Source: Oceanisphaera profunda (GTDB taxonomy: Bacteria; Pseudomonadota; Gammaproteobacteria; Enterobacterales; Aeromonadaceae). Taken from it: a DNA stretch of 64,000 nucleotides. Both the position numbers and the translations under genes were made by a program. Positions 28,366 through 36,803 of this stretch are shown here, piece after piece. Each line of letters begins with the position of its first letter. The stretch's first letter is position 1. A model generated the notes under the pieces. It was not told the DNA's origin. It ran no database searches and saw nothing but the letters and a program-made list of their open reading frames with translations. The stretch spans positions 3,286,001 through 3,350,000 of the forward strand of contig NZ_CP021377.1 in NCBI RefSeq assembly GCF_002157895.1, written 5' to 3'.

Positions 28366-29937
28366 GTAACTATTCAGCTTCCGACTTGGCGTAAAAAATG
28401 CTCGGAAGCTGATCGTTGAATAATAACGTCAAGGCTGAGCTCGCTGACACGGACTGTTTTCGACACGTCGAGAGATAGCTCCTGATTAAACAGAACATCT
28501 CAGCACCTTGCATACTTCTAAAACAGCCGGATATCTTTTGCTGAACTTTGGTCATCCGGATGTCATTCTCACCCTGATTATTGGTAAACGGCACCATTAC
28601 GTCAGACACCATAAAGCGCAAGACATCATCTTGATAGTCCCGTAATCGCTCTAATAATGCCCGTGATTTGGTGCGTTTTAGCCGCCCTCGTTGGCCCTTT
28701 TTTCGAGTGCTTTCATCTGGTGGCGGACAATGGGTATCGCCCCTCGCTAAGATGCCCTGATACTCTTTTATATACTGCTGCTGGCTGAGCCCGTCTAACG
28801 CGCCCTCATCAATTTGCTGTTTATTTATCGTTTTTAATAAGGTTTGCAGCGCTTTGGCCCATTCCATGCCGTCCTGCTCCCAAGCACGCTCAAGTTCGCG
28901 CAGATGATGCGCATTGCACAAGGCATGCTCACATTGCGTGTATTGGTAATACGGTTTCCAATGGTCATGACACAACACACCGGTAAAATAAGGTAAAACA
29001 CCCGCCTCATCCATGGCGAGCTTCCCTCTGTTTTTATGCGGGTAAAAATACGTCCACTGAGTGGTCGATGCACCATGAAGCCAATGGCGTACGCCATCCA
29101 CATTGATGCCCGTTTCATCGACGTGCAGTAACGGCGACTGCGCTAAGGCGTGCTGGATGGCATCTTGCGCACCTGATGAACGCACTAATGTTGCGGCTTG
29201 CTCATTGAAGTTAAATAAGCTGCCCGCACTGAGGGGGATACCGAGTTGATCGTTAAAGTACTCTTCAATGCGGTTGTAAGGGAGTAGCTGATATTGAGAT
29301 AAGTACACAGCATGGGCTTTCAGACCGGCGCCATATTGCACAGGGCGAGTTACACCGTGAGGAAACTGTCCCATGAAACGGATACCGTGCTCGTCTTCAA
29401 GGATCTGAGCTTGATACTCGGTGACGACTTTACTGATATCGATATCAACCACTTGGCGCTTTTGAAAGCCAACTTCGTGGTACCGGCCTTTCGGCAAGGA
29501 ATCTCGCTCCACATATATGATATTGATTTCATCAGGGGAGTCGGTTTGTAACAGGGTTTTTCCGATGCGGCCAGGCTGACCACCGGGCTTCAATTCAGAG
29601 CCGGGAGTGGGGGATTTCTTGCGATTCGTGTCTTGAGAAGGAGGAATGCTGCTGTTTTTACTATTAAGGCCAAATTTTTGAGCCAACAACGTGACGATCA
29701 TCAAAATGAGCTCAATCGACATTTTGAGAGAAGGCGTAATCGTTTTGTCTGCCATCAGTTGCTTTCGTGTTTGCTCAACAACGTCTTGGATATTGATGTC
29801 TTTTAAGTTCATTATGCACGGAGTTAGCTGGCTTAGGACTAGCATGACAGACTGACAGGATCGGTCAAATGATCCTGAAAAAATAGTTGAGAAAAGGGAT
29901 AATTTTCTCAACTTCGATTTCTAAGCTGAATAGTTAC
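28366..29937 (-). mobile_element. Complete IS66-family insertion sequence, single-ORF type
   Basis: The element is 1572 bp long. Its ends are perfect 15-bp inverted repeats, GTAACTATTCAGCTT at 28366-28380 and the reverse complement at 29923-29937. The terminal GTAA is typical of IS66. The 8-bp sequence AATGCAAG flanks both sides (28358-28365 and 29938-29945), the target duplication size of this family. It encodes only a transposase of the TnpC type. The accessory tnpA and tnpB of canonical IS66 are absent, as in the ISBst12 subgroup. Intact ends and an intact frame suggest recent arrival. Confidence 0.95.
28370..29812 (-). CDS. IS66-family transposase (TnpC type)
   Basis: This is a 480-residue DDE transposase. 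An N-terminal helical, coiled-coil-prone region (1-50) leads into a basic linker with PPSQDTNRKK and a PGGQPGRIGKT element. The catalytic triad is visible as Asp232 (LLHVDETGINV), Asp283 (VLCHDHWKPYY) and Glu415 (NNQGENDIRM). A Cys/His segment, CEHALCNAHHLRELE, sits between the last two as in other IS66 transposases. It nearly fills the element and its stop lies within the left inverted repeat. I chose ATG 29812 (MNLKDINIQD). The frame is open to 29911, still inside the IS, but without conserved residues. Confidence 0.95.
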   Translation of the reverse strand: MNLKDINIQDVVEQTRKQLMADKTITPSLKMSIELILMIVTLLAQKFGLNSKNSSIPPSQDTNRKKSPTPGSELKPGGQPGRIGKTLLQTDSPDEINIIYVERDSLPKGRYHEVGFQKRQVVDIDISKVVTEYQAQILEDEHGIRFMGQFPHGVTRPVQYGAGLKAHAVYLSQYQLLPYNRIEEYFNDQLGIPLSAGSLFNFNEQAATLVRSSGAQDAIQHALAQSPLLHVDETGINVDGVRHWLHGASTTQWTYFYPHKNRGKLAMDEAGVLPYFTGVLCHDHWKPYYQYTQCEHALCNAHHLRELERAWEQDGMEWAKALQTLLKTINKQQIDEGALDGLSQQQYIKEYQGILARGDTHCPPPDESTRKKGQRGRLKRTKSRALLERLRDYQDDVLRFMVSDVMVPFTNNQGENDIRMTKVQQKISGCFRSMQGAEMFCLIRSYLSTCRKQSVSASSALTLLFNDQLPSIFYAKSEAE

Positions 29938-30394
29938 AATGCAAGAACAGTATTGCCCCCAGCATCATGGGTTTCCAGCCTACAGACTTCAATTCACTCA
30001 AATGGCTGCTTAATTCTCAAGCCGCCATGGCCATGGTGAGTACCCAGCGGTCTGGGTGCTTAATGGCACCAATCCAGCTAGGTGGCAAGGCGATTAATGA
30101 GTTAAGAGTCACGATTAAAATAAAGCCATAAGCAAATCAAGGCTGGGGAACGCGTAGGGCTTCACCGCCTTGTTTACGGCTAAGCCAATGGCCTCCAGCA
30201 TCAGCACGCGGGTGAGCTTAGTGATCACTGCACTTTGCGCGACTATTTGCGCCACTATAGGTGTATGGTCACGGCCGTATAAATGCTCATGGCTTCTGGG
30301 CTGAAGCATGATTTATTTGATTAAGATGGCAGATGATAGCGCTGAACTCAGCATAAAAATCGTGTTAATATTGGCCAATATTGGAGACTCTTTT

Positions 30395-30595
30395 ATGATT
30401 TTTATGTTAATCCTCGCCGGCTTACTGTGTGGCGGGTTCTGTTATGTCGGCGCACTTTATAGCGCATTACCGCCACGGCGGTGGGCATTATTGGGGGCGA
30501 TATTTGGGCCGGCTATTTTTCCGCTATTGATGGCAAAGCGGCGCTGGTCACTGGTATGTGCCCGTGGCTTGAATGACGACTTGTTTTTGGCGTGA
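30395..30595 (+). CDS. Small membrane protein of unknown function
   Basis: This 66-residue protein has two hydrophobic segments (about residues 2-22 and 30-49) separated by SALPPRRW, and ends in a basic and then acidic tail. I do not recognise the family. The ATG at 30395 has GGAG eight bases upstream and gives a compact two-helix protein. The open frame begins earlier at 30308, but that extension overlaps the pseudogene and looks unlikely. Codon use resembles the neighbours. It may be paired with the 45-residue membrane protein that follows. Confidence 0.55.
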   Translation: MIFMLILAGLLCGGFCYVGALYSALPPRRWALLGAIFGPAIFPLLMAKRRWSLVCARGLNDDLFLA

Positions 30596-30683
30596 TTACG
30601 TTAGCAGTCTTTAAGTGCTGGGAAGCTTGAGTAAAAATGCGCTTAGTTAGTAGATGGTTAGCAAATATTGGGGTAGCTGGCGG

Positions 30684-30821
30684 ATGGAAATAGTACAAGA
30701 AGTCTTTTGGGAGTTGCTGGGCGATTTGGCCACTCCTGCATTGTTTGTGGCAGGCTTTATCGGCTTGGCAGTGGTGAGCTGTGTGGTGCTAATGAAGCTT
30801 GAAAAAAAGCGCCATAATTAA
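30684..30821 (+). CDS. 45-residue single-helix membrane peptide
   Basis: The frame reads MEIVQEVFWELLGDLATPAL, then a clear membrane helix (FVAGFIGLAVVSCVVLM) and a basic tail KLEKKRHN. The layout of acidic amphipathic start, one helix and Lys/Arg-rich end is typical of small inner-membrane proteins. The ribosome site is poor (GGCGG directly before the ATG). It lies 88 bases after the 66-residue gene. A strong terminator at 31003 would end a transcript covering both. The function is unknown. Confidence 0.45.
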   Translation: MEIVQEVFWELLGDLATPALFVAGFIGLAVVSCVVLMKLEKKRHN

Positions 30822-31002
30822 TTTGATCTTCGCATTCTTTGATTGAGATCATAAAACCAGTCGAGTGAAAGGCGTAGGCTGAACTTGCTTTGCGATGGTT
30901 CAGCGTCGCTGACTGTGTTTTCAGCTAAGCCGCTGTATTTTTTAATTAAGTATCGGGCCGAGCCGTAAACAGTTTTATGTTATGCACCTAATATGAGTTT
31001 TT

Positions 31003-31028
31003 AACTGGCCGCTTGGCCAGTTTTTTTT
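31003..31028 (+). terminator. Strong rho-independent terminator
   Basis: AACTGGCC GCTT GGCCAGTT is followed by TTTTTT. It is about 180 bases beyond the small membrane peptide, so it either ends that transcript or an uncalled small RNA in 30822-31002. From 31029 to sixA (31423) I see no gene. The stretch 31377-31400 has a hairpin-like CCCGCCGTTGAAAAGGCGGG. Confidence 0.85.
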
Positions 31029-31422
31029 GCTTTATTTCTTGCTGCGCGATTCAGTCATCACCAAATCGAAACCCAAGCGTCACCAAGGCGTCACATCACT
31101 ATTCTAGAATATTGTTCCCCTTTACACAGACGAGTCTGGCTATACTGCTAACTATACTAAAGCGTCACTGGAGCCTGTCATGCATCCTTGATGTCGCTGT
31201 GGGTTTTGGCATAGCGAGCTTTGGCATAATGAAATTATTTCGTGAGGGCGATAAATTTTTTTGTAGTGCTTTTTCAGTATTTTTTGCAGCAATTTCGGGA
31301 GCTTGGCCGTCAGAGCGGGATCAATGAACCGCAAATCGTGAGCCAGCTCCTTGAGCCCAACCCGATGCAGGGGTATGATGCCCGCCGTTGAAAAGGCGGG
31401 TTCGCCTGAAAGTGAGGTGGAG

Positions 31423-31935
31423 ATGAATATCTTTGTCATGCGCCATGGTCAAGCAGCGCCAGAAGCATCTACTGATGCGTTACGATCGCTGACCGAGCAA
31501 GGAAGAGACGAAGTTAGTTTAATGGCGCACTGGTTAGCGCCCCAAGTCACATTGTTCGATCTGGTACTGGTTAGTCCGTATGTGCGTGCCCAGCAAACCT
31601 GGCTGCAGTTATCGAAAGACATACCGAGCTTGCACGTAGAAACCTGCGAGCAGCTGACACCCAGTTGTGACGCGGACTTGGCAGCGAGCTTAATACTGGC
31701 TTACGGTGATAGGTATCCAAACGGGAATATTTTGGTTGTCAGCCATATGCCCTTGGTTGGGTATTTGGTCGAAAGCCTGTGCAGCGGCATAATGGCGCCC
31801 ATTTTCGTGACCTCAGGCATCGCCAAAGTGACGGTAAATAAAGGCGCGGGCGGTATGCTGGCGTGGCTAGAAGGCCCACATAATATTCAGGCGCATTACC
31901 GACCCACTTTTCAAGCATTGAGATCATTAGGATAG
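31423..31935 (+). CDS. sixA: Phosphohistidine phosphatase SixA
   Basis: SixA removes phosphate from histidine residues of phosphotransfer proteins. It was first shown on the HPt domain of ArcB and later linked to the nitrogen PTS. The RHG motif with nucleophile His8 (MNIFVMRHGQA) opens the protein. VSPYVRAQQT and the second His in VVSHMPLVGYL complete the phosphoglycerate-mutase-like active site. At 170 residues it is close to E. coli SixA (161). I set the start at ATG 31423, preceded by GAGGTGGAG. The open frame extends upstream to 31351 without conserved residues. It probably shares a transcript with the 70-residue gene that follows. Confidence 0.92.
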   Translation: MNIFVMRHGQAAPEASTDALRSLTEQGRDEVSLMAHWLAPQVTLFDLVLVSPYVRAQQTWLQLSKDIPSLHVETCEQLTPSCDADLAASLILAYGDRYPNGNILVVSHMPLVGYLVESLCSGIMAPIFVTSGIAKVTVNKGAGGMLAWLEGPHNIQAHYRPTFQALRSLG

Positions 31936-31986
31936 TCGCAGGATCAGCGGCAGTAGACACATCATCGCAACAGCAAGGAGTGCTAA

Positions 31987-32199
31987 ATGCGTACGTTTCA
32001 GAAGTATCAGCCGTTATTAGTGGCGAAACATGTAAAGGGATTTTTCAGCGGGCGAGTATATATTCAGGGCCGCGGCGATTTTAGTTACGCTAAAGGCATG
32101 CTCATTATGCCGGACGACGCTAAGCCAGAGCACCAAGACACGGTACAAGAAATTAACCAGCTGATCGTCGAACTGCAAGCCAACGCCATGGCAGCTTAA
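31987..32199 (+). CDS. Conserved hypothetical 70-residue protein
   Basis: This is a small soluble protein, MRTFQKYQPLLVAKHVKGFF, with an aromatic and basic first half and a helical acidic second half (DTVQEINQLIVELQANAMAA). I do not recognise a named family. AAGGAG lies close before the ATG (31976-31981). It follows sixA by 51 bases and precedes a clear terminator, so the two probably form one unit. The clean ribosome site and codon use support a real gene. Confidence 0.7.
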   Translation: MRTFQKYQPLLVAKHVKGFFSGRVYIQGRGDFSYAKGMLIMPDDAKPEHQDTVQEINQLIVELQANAMAA

Positions 32200-32242
32200 C
32201 CTCAGCGTTAAGCCTTAAGCGATAGACTGAAGCCCTTCACAT

Positions 32243-32272
32243 AAAACACCGAGCCTGAGCTCGGTGTTTTTG
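32243..32272 (+). terminator. Terminator after the sixA unit
   Basis: AAAACACCGAGC CTGA GCTCGGTGTTTT is a perfect 12-bp stem with a four-base loop, followed by TG. Confidence 0.93.
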
Positions 32273-32367
32273 TATCTGTACGTCTGTATGTTAATTCTGT
32301 GCGTTAGGAAGACAGCAGGAAAGAAAGCCTTAAGCCGTCATGCCTCGGTATCTGCTGTGGCACAGCA

Positions 32368-32892
32368 TCAAATCTCTATCCTTAACAACACCAGCAAAGC
32401 GGCATCGCCGCCCCAGGCGCGGGTGGCTTGATGAAATGCCAACACTTGCGGGTGTTGCACCAACCACATGGGCAGGCGTTGCTTTAAAATATTCTTACCA
32501 TGGCCATGCATGATGGACACACACTGCACGTGCTGGCGCTTAGCGGCCAACAATAGCGCCGATAATTCGTCTTTGGCTTGTGCTTGGGTTAAGCCGTGTA
32601 AGTCTAAAAAGAACTCCGGCACATAGTCGCCGCGGCGTAGTTTCTTTAGCTCATAGGCCGAGGTATCGGGCTCGCGATAGCGCGTGGGGCCTTCTTGATC
32701 TAAATAAGGTTCATAAACATCAGAAAAAGGGTGCGCTTGCGCCCTGTCTTTGCGTACCATTTGTCGCTGGGCTTTTACCTTGACCGGTGCCCGATGCGGA
32801 ATTATGGTATCCTGCTTTATTTTGCGGACACCCTGCACCGCTGCTTTAAAGAGCGCTTGATCGTCGTCTTCTGGGAAAGGGGAGGGGGTCAT
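32368..32892 (-). CDS. smrB: Ribosome rescue endonuclease SmrB
   Basis: SmrB (YfcN) cleaves mRNA between collided ribosomes, which allows tmRNA rescue. Residues 1-90 are the helical N-terminal extension. The Smr domain follows, with the DLHGLTQAQAK motif (DxH) and the MHGHGKNILKQRLP loop. At 174 residues it is close to E. coli SmrB (183). It is divergent from prmB, 60 bp away, an arrangement conserved in enterobacteria and vibrios. The ATG lies at 32892 and no strong ribosome site is evident. The last residues LLVLLRIEI end in a normal Smr strand. Confidence 0.93.
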   Translation of the reverse strand: MTPSPFPEDDDQALFKAAVQGVRKIKQDTIIPHRAPVKVKAQRQMVRKDRAQAHPFSDVYEPYLDQEGPTRYREPDTSAYELKKLRRGDYVPEFFLDLHGLTQAQAKDELSALLLAAKRQHVQCVSIMHGHGKNILKQRLPMWLVQHPQVLAFHQATRAWGGDAALLVLLRIEI

Positions 32893-32954
32893 GGTGATTG
32901 GTTCCGTGGTCTCTGAATATTTAAAAATAGCTATCTTAGCGAGGCGGAGGGGTT

Positions 32955-33881
32955 TTGGACACGCTTATTAATGAAGAAGCGCTCATAGAGCTGCATACAA
33001 TAGGGGACTGGCTGCGTTTTTCCGTCAGCCATTTTCAACAAGCCGGCTTGTTTTATGGCCACGGCACCGATAATGCGTGGGATGAAGCCATACAGCTGAT
33101 ACTGCCTTTGCTGCATCTGCCACAAGGTTGCCCGCCACAAATCCAAAATGCCCGCTTACTGACCAGTGAGCGCAAATTGCTGCTGGACGCACTAAAAGTG
33201 CGCGTCGAGCAGCGCATTCCCACGCCTTATATTACCCATACTGCTTGGTTTGCGGGTTATGAATTTTATGTGGATGAGCGGGTATTAATCCCTCGCTCGC
33301 CCATTGCTGAGCTGATCGATGGTCGCTTTGCGCCTTGGTTGGCCCTAGAGCCCAAACGTATTTTAGATATGTGTACCGGCTCTGGCTGTATTGCCATCGC
33401 CTTGGCGCACAGTTTCCCGGATGCAGAAGTGGATGCTCTGGATATTTCTCGCGATGCGCTGGATGTGGCGGAAATCAATATCCAAAACCACGGTTTAGAG
33501 CAACAAGTGACGCCCATTGAGTCTGACATCTTCTCCGCGCTGCCTAAAGGCGATAAATACGACTTGATGGTGGTGAATCCGCCCTACGTCGATGAAGAAG
33601 ACATGAGCGACTTGCCAGAAGAGTTTCAGCATGAGCCAGAATTGGCGCTGGCCTCCGGCTTTGATGGTCTGGATTTCACTCGCCGTTTATTGGCCGAGGC
33701 TTGCGACTTCTTATCAGAAGATGGCTTACTGGTGCTAGAAGTGGGCAACAGCCAAATCCACATGGAAGAAGCCTATCCTGAGTTGCCGCTCACCTGGATT
33801 GAATTTGAAAAGGGTGGCCATGGCGTATGCGTGATCAGCCGTCGCGATCTGGTGCCTTTTCAGCAGCAATTTAATAATTAA
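32955..33881 (+). CDS. prmB: Ribosomal protein uL3 glutamine methyltransferase
   Basis: PrmB methylates a glutamine side chain of ribosomal protein L3 during 50S assembly, using S-adenosylmethionine. The helical N-terminal domain (1-100) is followed by a Rossmann-type domain with [16 protein letters not shown] (SAM loop, about 135-150) and the substrate-glutamine motif NPPY (about 208-211). The C-terminal [13 protein letters not shown] is conserved. The length of 308 residues is normal (310 in E. coli). It starts at TTG 32955, with GGAGG immediately upstream and no nearby ATG alternative. It runs into aroC after 14 bases, so the two are cotranscribed. Confidence 0.95.
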   Translation: MDTLINEEALIELHTIGDWLRFSVSHFQQAGLFYGHGTDNAWDEAIQLILPLLHLPQGCPPQIQNARLLTSERKLLLDALKVRVEQRIPTPYITHTAWFAGYEFYVDERVLIPRSPIAELIDGRFAPWLALEPKRILDMCTGSGCIAIALAHSFPDAEVDALDISRDALDVAEINIQNHGLEQQVTPIESDIFSALPKGDKYDLMVVNPPYVDEEDMSDLPEEFQHEPELALASGFDGLDFTRRLLAEACDFLSEDGLLVLEVGNSQIHMEEAYPELPLTWIEFEKGGHGVCVISRRDLVPFQQQFNN

Positions 33882-33895
33882 TAAAGGAAATCATT

Positions 33896-34981
33896 ATGGC
33901 AGGGAACAGTATTGGTACCCTTTTTCGCGTTTCAACCTTTGGTGAAAGCCACGGGATTGCCTTAGGCGCAGTCGTGGACGGTGTACCGCCCGGTATTGAG
34001 CTATGCGAAGCGGACTTACAACAAGATCTCGACCGTCGTAAGCCCGGCACCTCGCGCTTTACCACCCAAAGACGGGAAGCCGATGAAGTACGCATTTTAA
34101 GCGGCGTATTTGAAGGCAAAACCACCGGCACCTCGATTGGTCTCTTGATTGAAAATACCGATCAGCGCTCTAAAGATTATTCCGATATTAAAGACCTGTT
34201 TCGTCCGGGGCACGCGGACTATACCTATCACCAAAAATACGGCATTCGCGATTATCGCGGCGGCGGTCGCTCTTCGGCTCGCGAAACCGCGATGCGCGTG
34301 GCAGCCGGTGCTATCGCTAAAAAGGTGTTGGCGAAATACGGCGTGTCCATCTTTGGTCATCTTACGCAGCTCGGCCCGATTAAAGCCGAAGCCTTCGATA
34401 AAAGCGTGATTGAAACTAATCCGTTCTTTTTTGCCGATGCGGGCAAACTGGAAGAGCTAGATCAGTACATGCGCGACTTGAAAAAAGAAGGCAACTCCAT
34501 TGGTGCCAAAATTCAGGTGGTGGCGCAAGGTGTACCTGTTGGGTTAGGCGAGCCGGTATTTGACCGCTTAGATGCAGATATTGCCCATGCATTAATGAGC
34601 ATTAACGCGGTAAAAGGCGTGGAAATTGGGGATGGTTTTGCAGTAGTCGAGCAAAAAGGCTCTGAGCACCGTGATGAAATGCAGCCCGATGGTTTTGCGA
34701 GCAACCATGCCGGCGGCATCTTGGGTGGCATTTCTAGCGGCCAAGACATAGTGGCCAGCATAGCGCTGAAACCCACTTCCAGCATTATGGTGCCCGGCAA
34801 TACCATTAACACGACCGGCGAAGCGGCAGAATTAGTGACCCGTGGCCGTCACGATCCCTGTGTGGGTATTCGTGCGGTACCTATCGCCGAAGCCATGTTG
34901 GCCATCGTGTTACTGGATCATCTGTTGATGCACCGTGGGCAAAACGCCGAAGTGTTTACGCTGACGCCCAAGCTCGTTTAA
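33896..34981 (+). CDS. aroC: Chorismate synthase
   Basis: AroC makes chorismate from 5-enolpyruvylshikimate-3-phosphate, the last shared step of aromatic synthesis, with reduced FMN as cofactor. The signatures [18 protein letters not shown] (start), [30 protein letters not shown] (middle) and [16 protein letters not shown] (end) are all intact. The first of these gives the catalytic His17-type residue. The length of 361 residues equals E. coli. AAAGGA lies before the ATG. It follows prmB on the same strand, as in many gammaproteobacteria. A terminator follows whose 3' arm overlaps the leader of epmC. Confidence 0.98.
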   Translation: MAGNSIGTLFRVSTFGESHGIALGAVVDGVPPGIELCEADLQQDLDRRKPGTSRFTTQRREADEVRILSGVFEGKTTGTSIGLLIENTDQRSKDYSDIKDLFRPGHADYTYHQKYGIRDYRGGGRSSARETAMRVAAGAIAKKVLAKYGVSIFGHLTQLGPIKAEAFDKSVIETNPFFFADAGKLEELDQYMRDLKKEGNSIGAKIQVVAQGVPVGLGEPVFDRLDADIAHALMSINAVKGVEIGDGFAVVEQKGSEHRDEMQPDGFASNHAGGILGGISSGQDIVASIALKPTSSIMVPGNTINTTGEAAELVTRGRHDPCVGIRAVPIAEAMLAIVLLDHLLMHRGQNAEVFTLTPKLV

Positions 34982-35033
34982 TACGCGGTATTTATTAGCC
35001 GCCTTTGCTTAGGCTAAGTGGCAGGGTAGAATA

Positions 35034-35061
35034 ACGGTCCTTAATTGAGGGCCGTTTTTTT
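35034..35061 (+). terminator. aroC terminator whose hairpin contains the epmC ribosome site
   Basis: ACGGTCC (35034-35040) pairs with GGGCCGT (35049-35055) with one G-U pair, followed by a run of seven T bases. The ATG of epmC follows the last T directly. The only Shine-Dalgarno-like sequence for epmC, GAGGG (35047-35051), lies in the hairpin. Confidence 0.85.
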
Positions 35062-35589
35062 ATGTCATTTTGCTATGGGGATCTCATTTCCCTGTTTAAC
35101 CAATGCTTTGCCGCCAGTCACAATACGCGCCTTGAGTTGAGCGATGGCGAGCCTATTTATTTGCCCGCCGACAGCCAGATTGATCATCATCGCATCTTGT
35201 TTGCCCATGGCTTTTTTGCCAGTGCGCTGCATGAAGTGGCACACTGGATGTTAGCCGGTGACGCACGTCGCTTACAAGAAGATTACGGTTACTGGTATTG
35301 TCCTGATGGCCGAGATGGCACACAACAAAGCCAGTTTGAAGGTGTAGAAGTGAAACCCCAAGCTATTGAATGGGCATTGTCACTGTGCTGCGGCTTTCAT
35401 TTTAATGTGAGCTGCGACAACTTAAACGGCAGCGTTGAGCCAGACCGGCACGCTTTTAAGGCGCGAGTGCGTGAGCAAGCGCTCTATTATGTGGAGCAAG
35501 GCTTTCCCGAGCGCCCCCAGATCTTAATGCAAGCATTAGCGAAGCACTATGGCCAAGCGTTACCAACGGCGGCCAGTTTTAGCTTATGA
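35062..35589 (+). CDS. epmC: Elongation factor P hydroxylase
   Basis: EpmC (YfcM) hydroxylates the beta-lysylated lysine of elongation factor P, the last step of its modification. The metal-binding HEVAHWML motif gives His57 and His61, with further ligands expected in the FEGVEVKPQAIEWAL region. At 175 residues it is close to E. coli (182). The start codon follows directly on the T-run of the aroC terminator, so its translation signal overlaps that hairpin. The next gene on the strand is an ATP-NAD-kinase-like gene 80 bases on, followed by yfcL. In E. coli yfcL is also adjacent to epmC. Confidence 0.93.
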   Translation: MSFCYGDLISLFNQCFAASHNTRLELSDGEPIYLPADSQIDHHRILFAHGFFASALHEVAHWMLAGDARRLQEDYGYWYCPDGRDGTQQSQFEGVEVKPQAIEWALSLCCGFHFNVSCDNLNGSVEPDRHAFKARVREQALYYVEQGFPERPQILMQALAKHYGQALPTAASFSL

Positions 35590-35669
35590 GTGGTGGGTAA
35601 AGACGGGGCTAGTAGGTACTCCTCATTCCTTAACTTATTACCCCTCACGTTTTGTTTCCAACGAGGCTT

Positions 35670-36800
35670 ATGTTCAAAATTGGCTTGATTATCAATCCGC
35701 TGGCGGGGCTCGGTGGCAGCGTTGGCCTAAAGGGTAGCGACGGTTTGGCCGAACAAGCACTGGCCTTAGGTGCCGAGCCACGCGCCTTGCAACGCACGGG
35801 GCTGGCGCTGGCCGAGCTTGCGGCTGTGCATCAACAGTTTACGGTGTACACCGTGGCCGGTGATATGGGCGAAACCGTCTGCCAAGCGCTGAAGTTATCT
35901 TATCAAGTCTGTTATCAACCCCAAAGCGGGCTTACTACGGCAGACGATACAAAAGCCGCCGTGAGCCAGCTAGTTGCGCAGGGCATTGATTTATTATTGT
36001 TTGCCGGGGGAGATGGCACGGCACGAGATGTGTGTGCCGTGGTACCTAAAAATCTGTGCGTGTTAGGCATACCGGCCGGTGTTAAAATTCATTCCGGTGT
36101 GTATGGCGTGACGCCGGCCGCCACCGGTCGCTTACTGGCCAAGCTAATTGCTGGGGAGCCGGTGAGCTTATTGTCCGCTGAGGTGATGGACATAGACGAA
36201 GCGGCGTTTCGAGCAGGTCTAGTGCAGGCCAAACGCTACGGTGACATGCTAGTACCCAATGATTTAAGCTATGTGCAGTCGGTAAAAGCGTCGGGCGTGG
36301 AGTCTGATGAACTGGTGCTGCTTGATATTGCCGATGATATTATCGAACGTATGCAAGAAGCGCCGGACCATTACTATATTATGGGCTCAGGCAGCACGGT
36401 GGCGGCAGTGATGGCTCGACTTGGGCTACCTAATACCTTGCTTGGTGTGGATCTCGTGCATCAGCAGCAGGTAGTGGCGAGTGATTTGGATGCACAGCGT
36501 TTATATCAACTGATCCATGATAAGCCGACTAAATTGGTGATCACCTTAATCGGTGGTCAGGGTCATATTTTTGGCCGAGGCAATCAACAGCTTAGCCCTC
36601 AGGTGATACGCAGCGTAGGGCAAGAGAATATCTGGCTATTGGCGACTAAACGTAAGCTTAATGCGCTGCAAGGTCGCCCGTTGCGAGTAGACACGAACGA
36701 TCCACAATTAGACCAAGCATTGAGCGGGCTAATGCGTGTGGTCACAGGTTTTAATGATGAAGTTTTGGTGCGGGTGGCAAACCCGGAATTTGAGGCGTAA
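35670..36800 (+). CDS. ATP-NAD kinase-like protein (COG3199)
   Basis: This protein resembles NAD/diacylglycerol kinases but belongs to the COG3199 group, whose substrate is not firmly known. The N-terminal strand KIGLIINPLAGLGGSVGLKG and the LLLFAGGDGTARDV motif (about residues 115-128) form the kinase-type phosphate-binding site. The later MGSGSTVAAVMARLGLPNTLLGVDLV segment is typical of the group. The length is 376 residues. I start at ATG 35670 with GAGG upstream, since the frame's TTG at 35652 would place this box within the gene. It ends three bases before yfcL, so they are coupled. Confidence 0.8.
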   Translation: MFKIGLIINPLAGLGGSVGLKGSDGLAEQALALGAEPRALQRTGLALAELAAVHQQFTVYTVAGDMGETVCQALKLSYQVCYQPQSGLTTADDTKAAVSQLVAQGIDLLLFAGGDGTARDVCAVVPKNLCVLGIPAGVKIHSGVYGVTPAATGRLLAKLIAGEPVSLLSAEVMDIDEAAFRAGLVQAKRYGDMLVPNDLSYVQSVKASGVESDELVLLDIADDIIERMQEAPDHYYIMGSGSTVAAVMARLGLPNTLLGVDLVHQQQVVASDLDAQRLYQLIHDKPTKLVITLIGGQGHIFGRGNQQLSPQVIRSVGQENIWLLATKRKLNALQGRPLRVDTNDPQLDQALSGLMRVVTGFNDEVLVRVANPEFEA

Positions 36801-36803
36801 TAA

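Larger units (their letters stand above)
28308..30309 (-). pseudogene. Remnant of a YeiH-type (putative sulfate exporter) gene, split by IS66
   Basis: Reading the minus strand across the IS gives the C-terminal part of a PF03601/YeiH-family membrane protein. The pieces are VAQIVAQSAVITKLTRVLML (near 30200), then, in another frame, FILIVTLNSLIALPPSWIGA and WVLTMAMAA. After a stop, ELSSHLSELKSVGWKPMMLG and AILFLH follow. Beyond the IS the frame continues LMITGLIVTLLATTWL and stops at 28308. Lesions seen are loss of the N-terminal two thirds, a frameshift near 30150, two in-frame stops, and the IS insertion. The assignment rests on family resemblance, mainly TKLTRVLML and MAMAA..GL..HL..LK..GWKP. 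Family members are about 330-350 residues long. Confidence 0.78.

Noticed and set aside
31013-31327. A 104-codon plus-strand frame upstream of sixA
   Set aside because: It starts within a terminator, has an unusual composition (many Phe and Cys) and no ribosome site.
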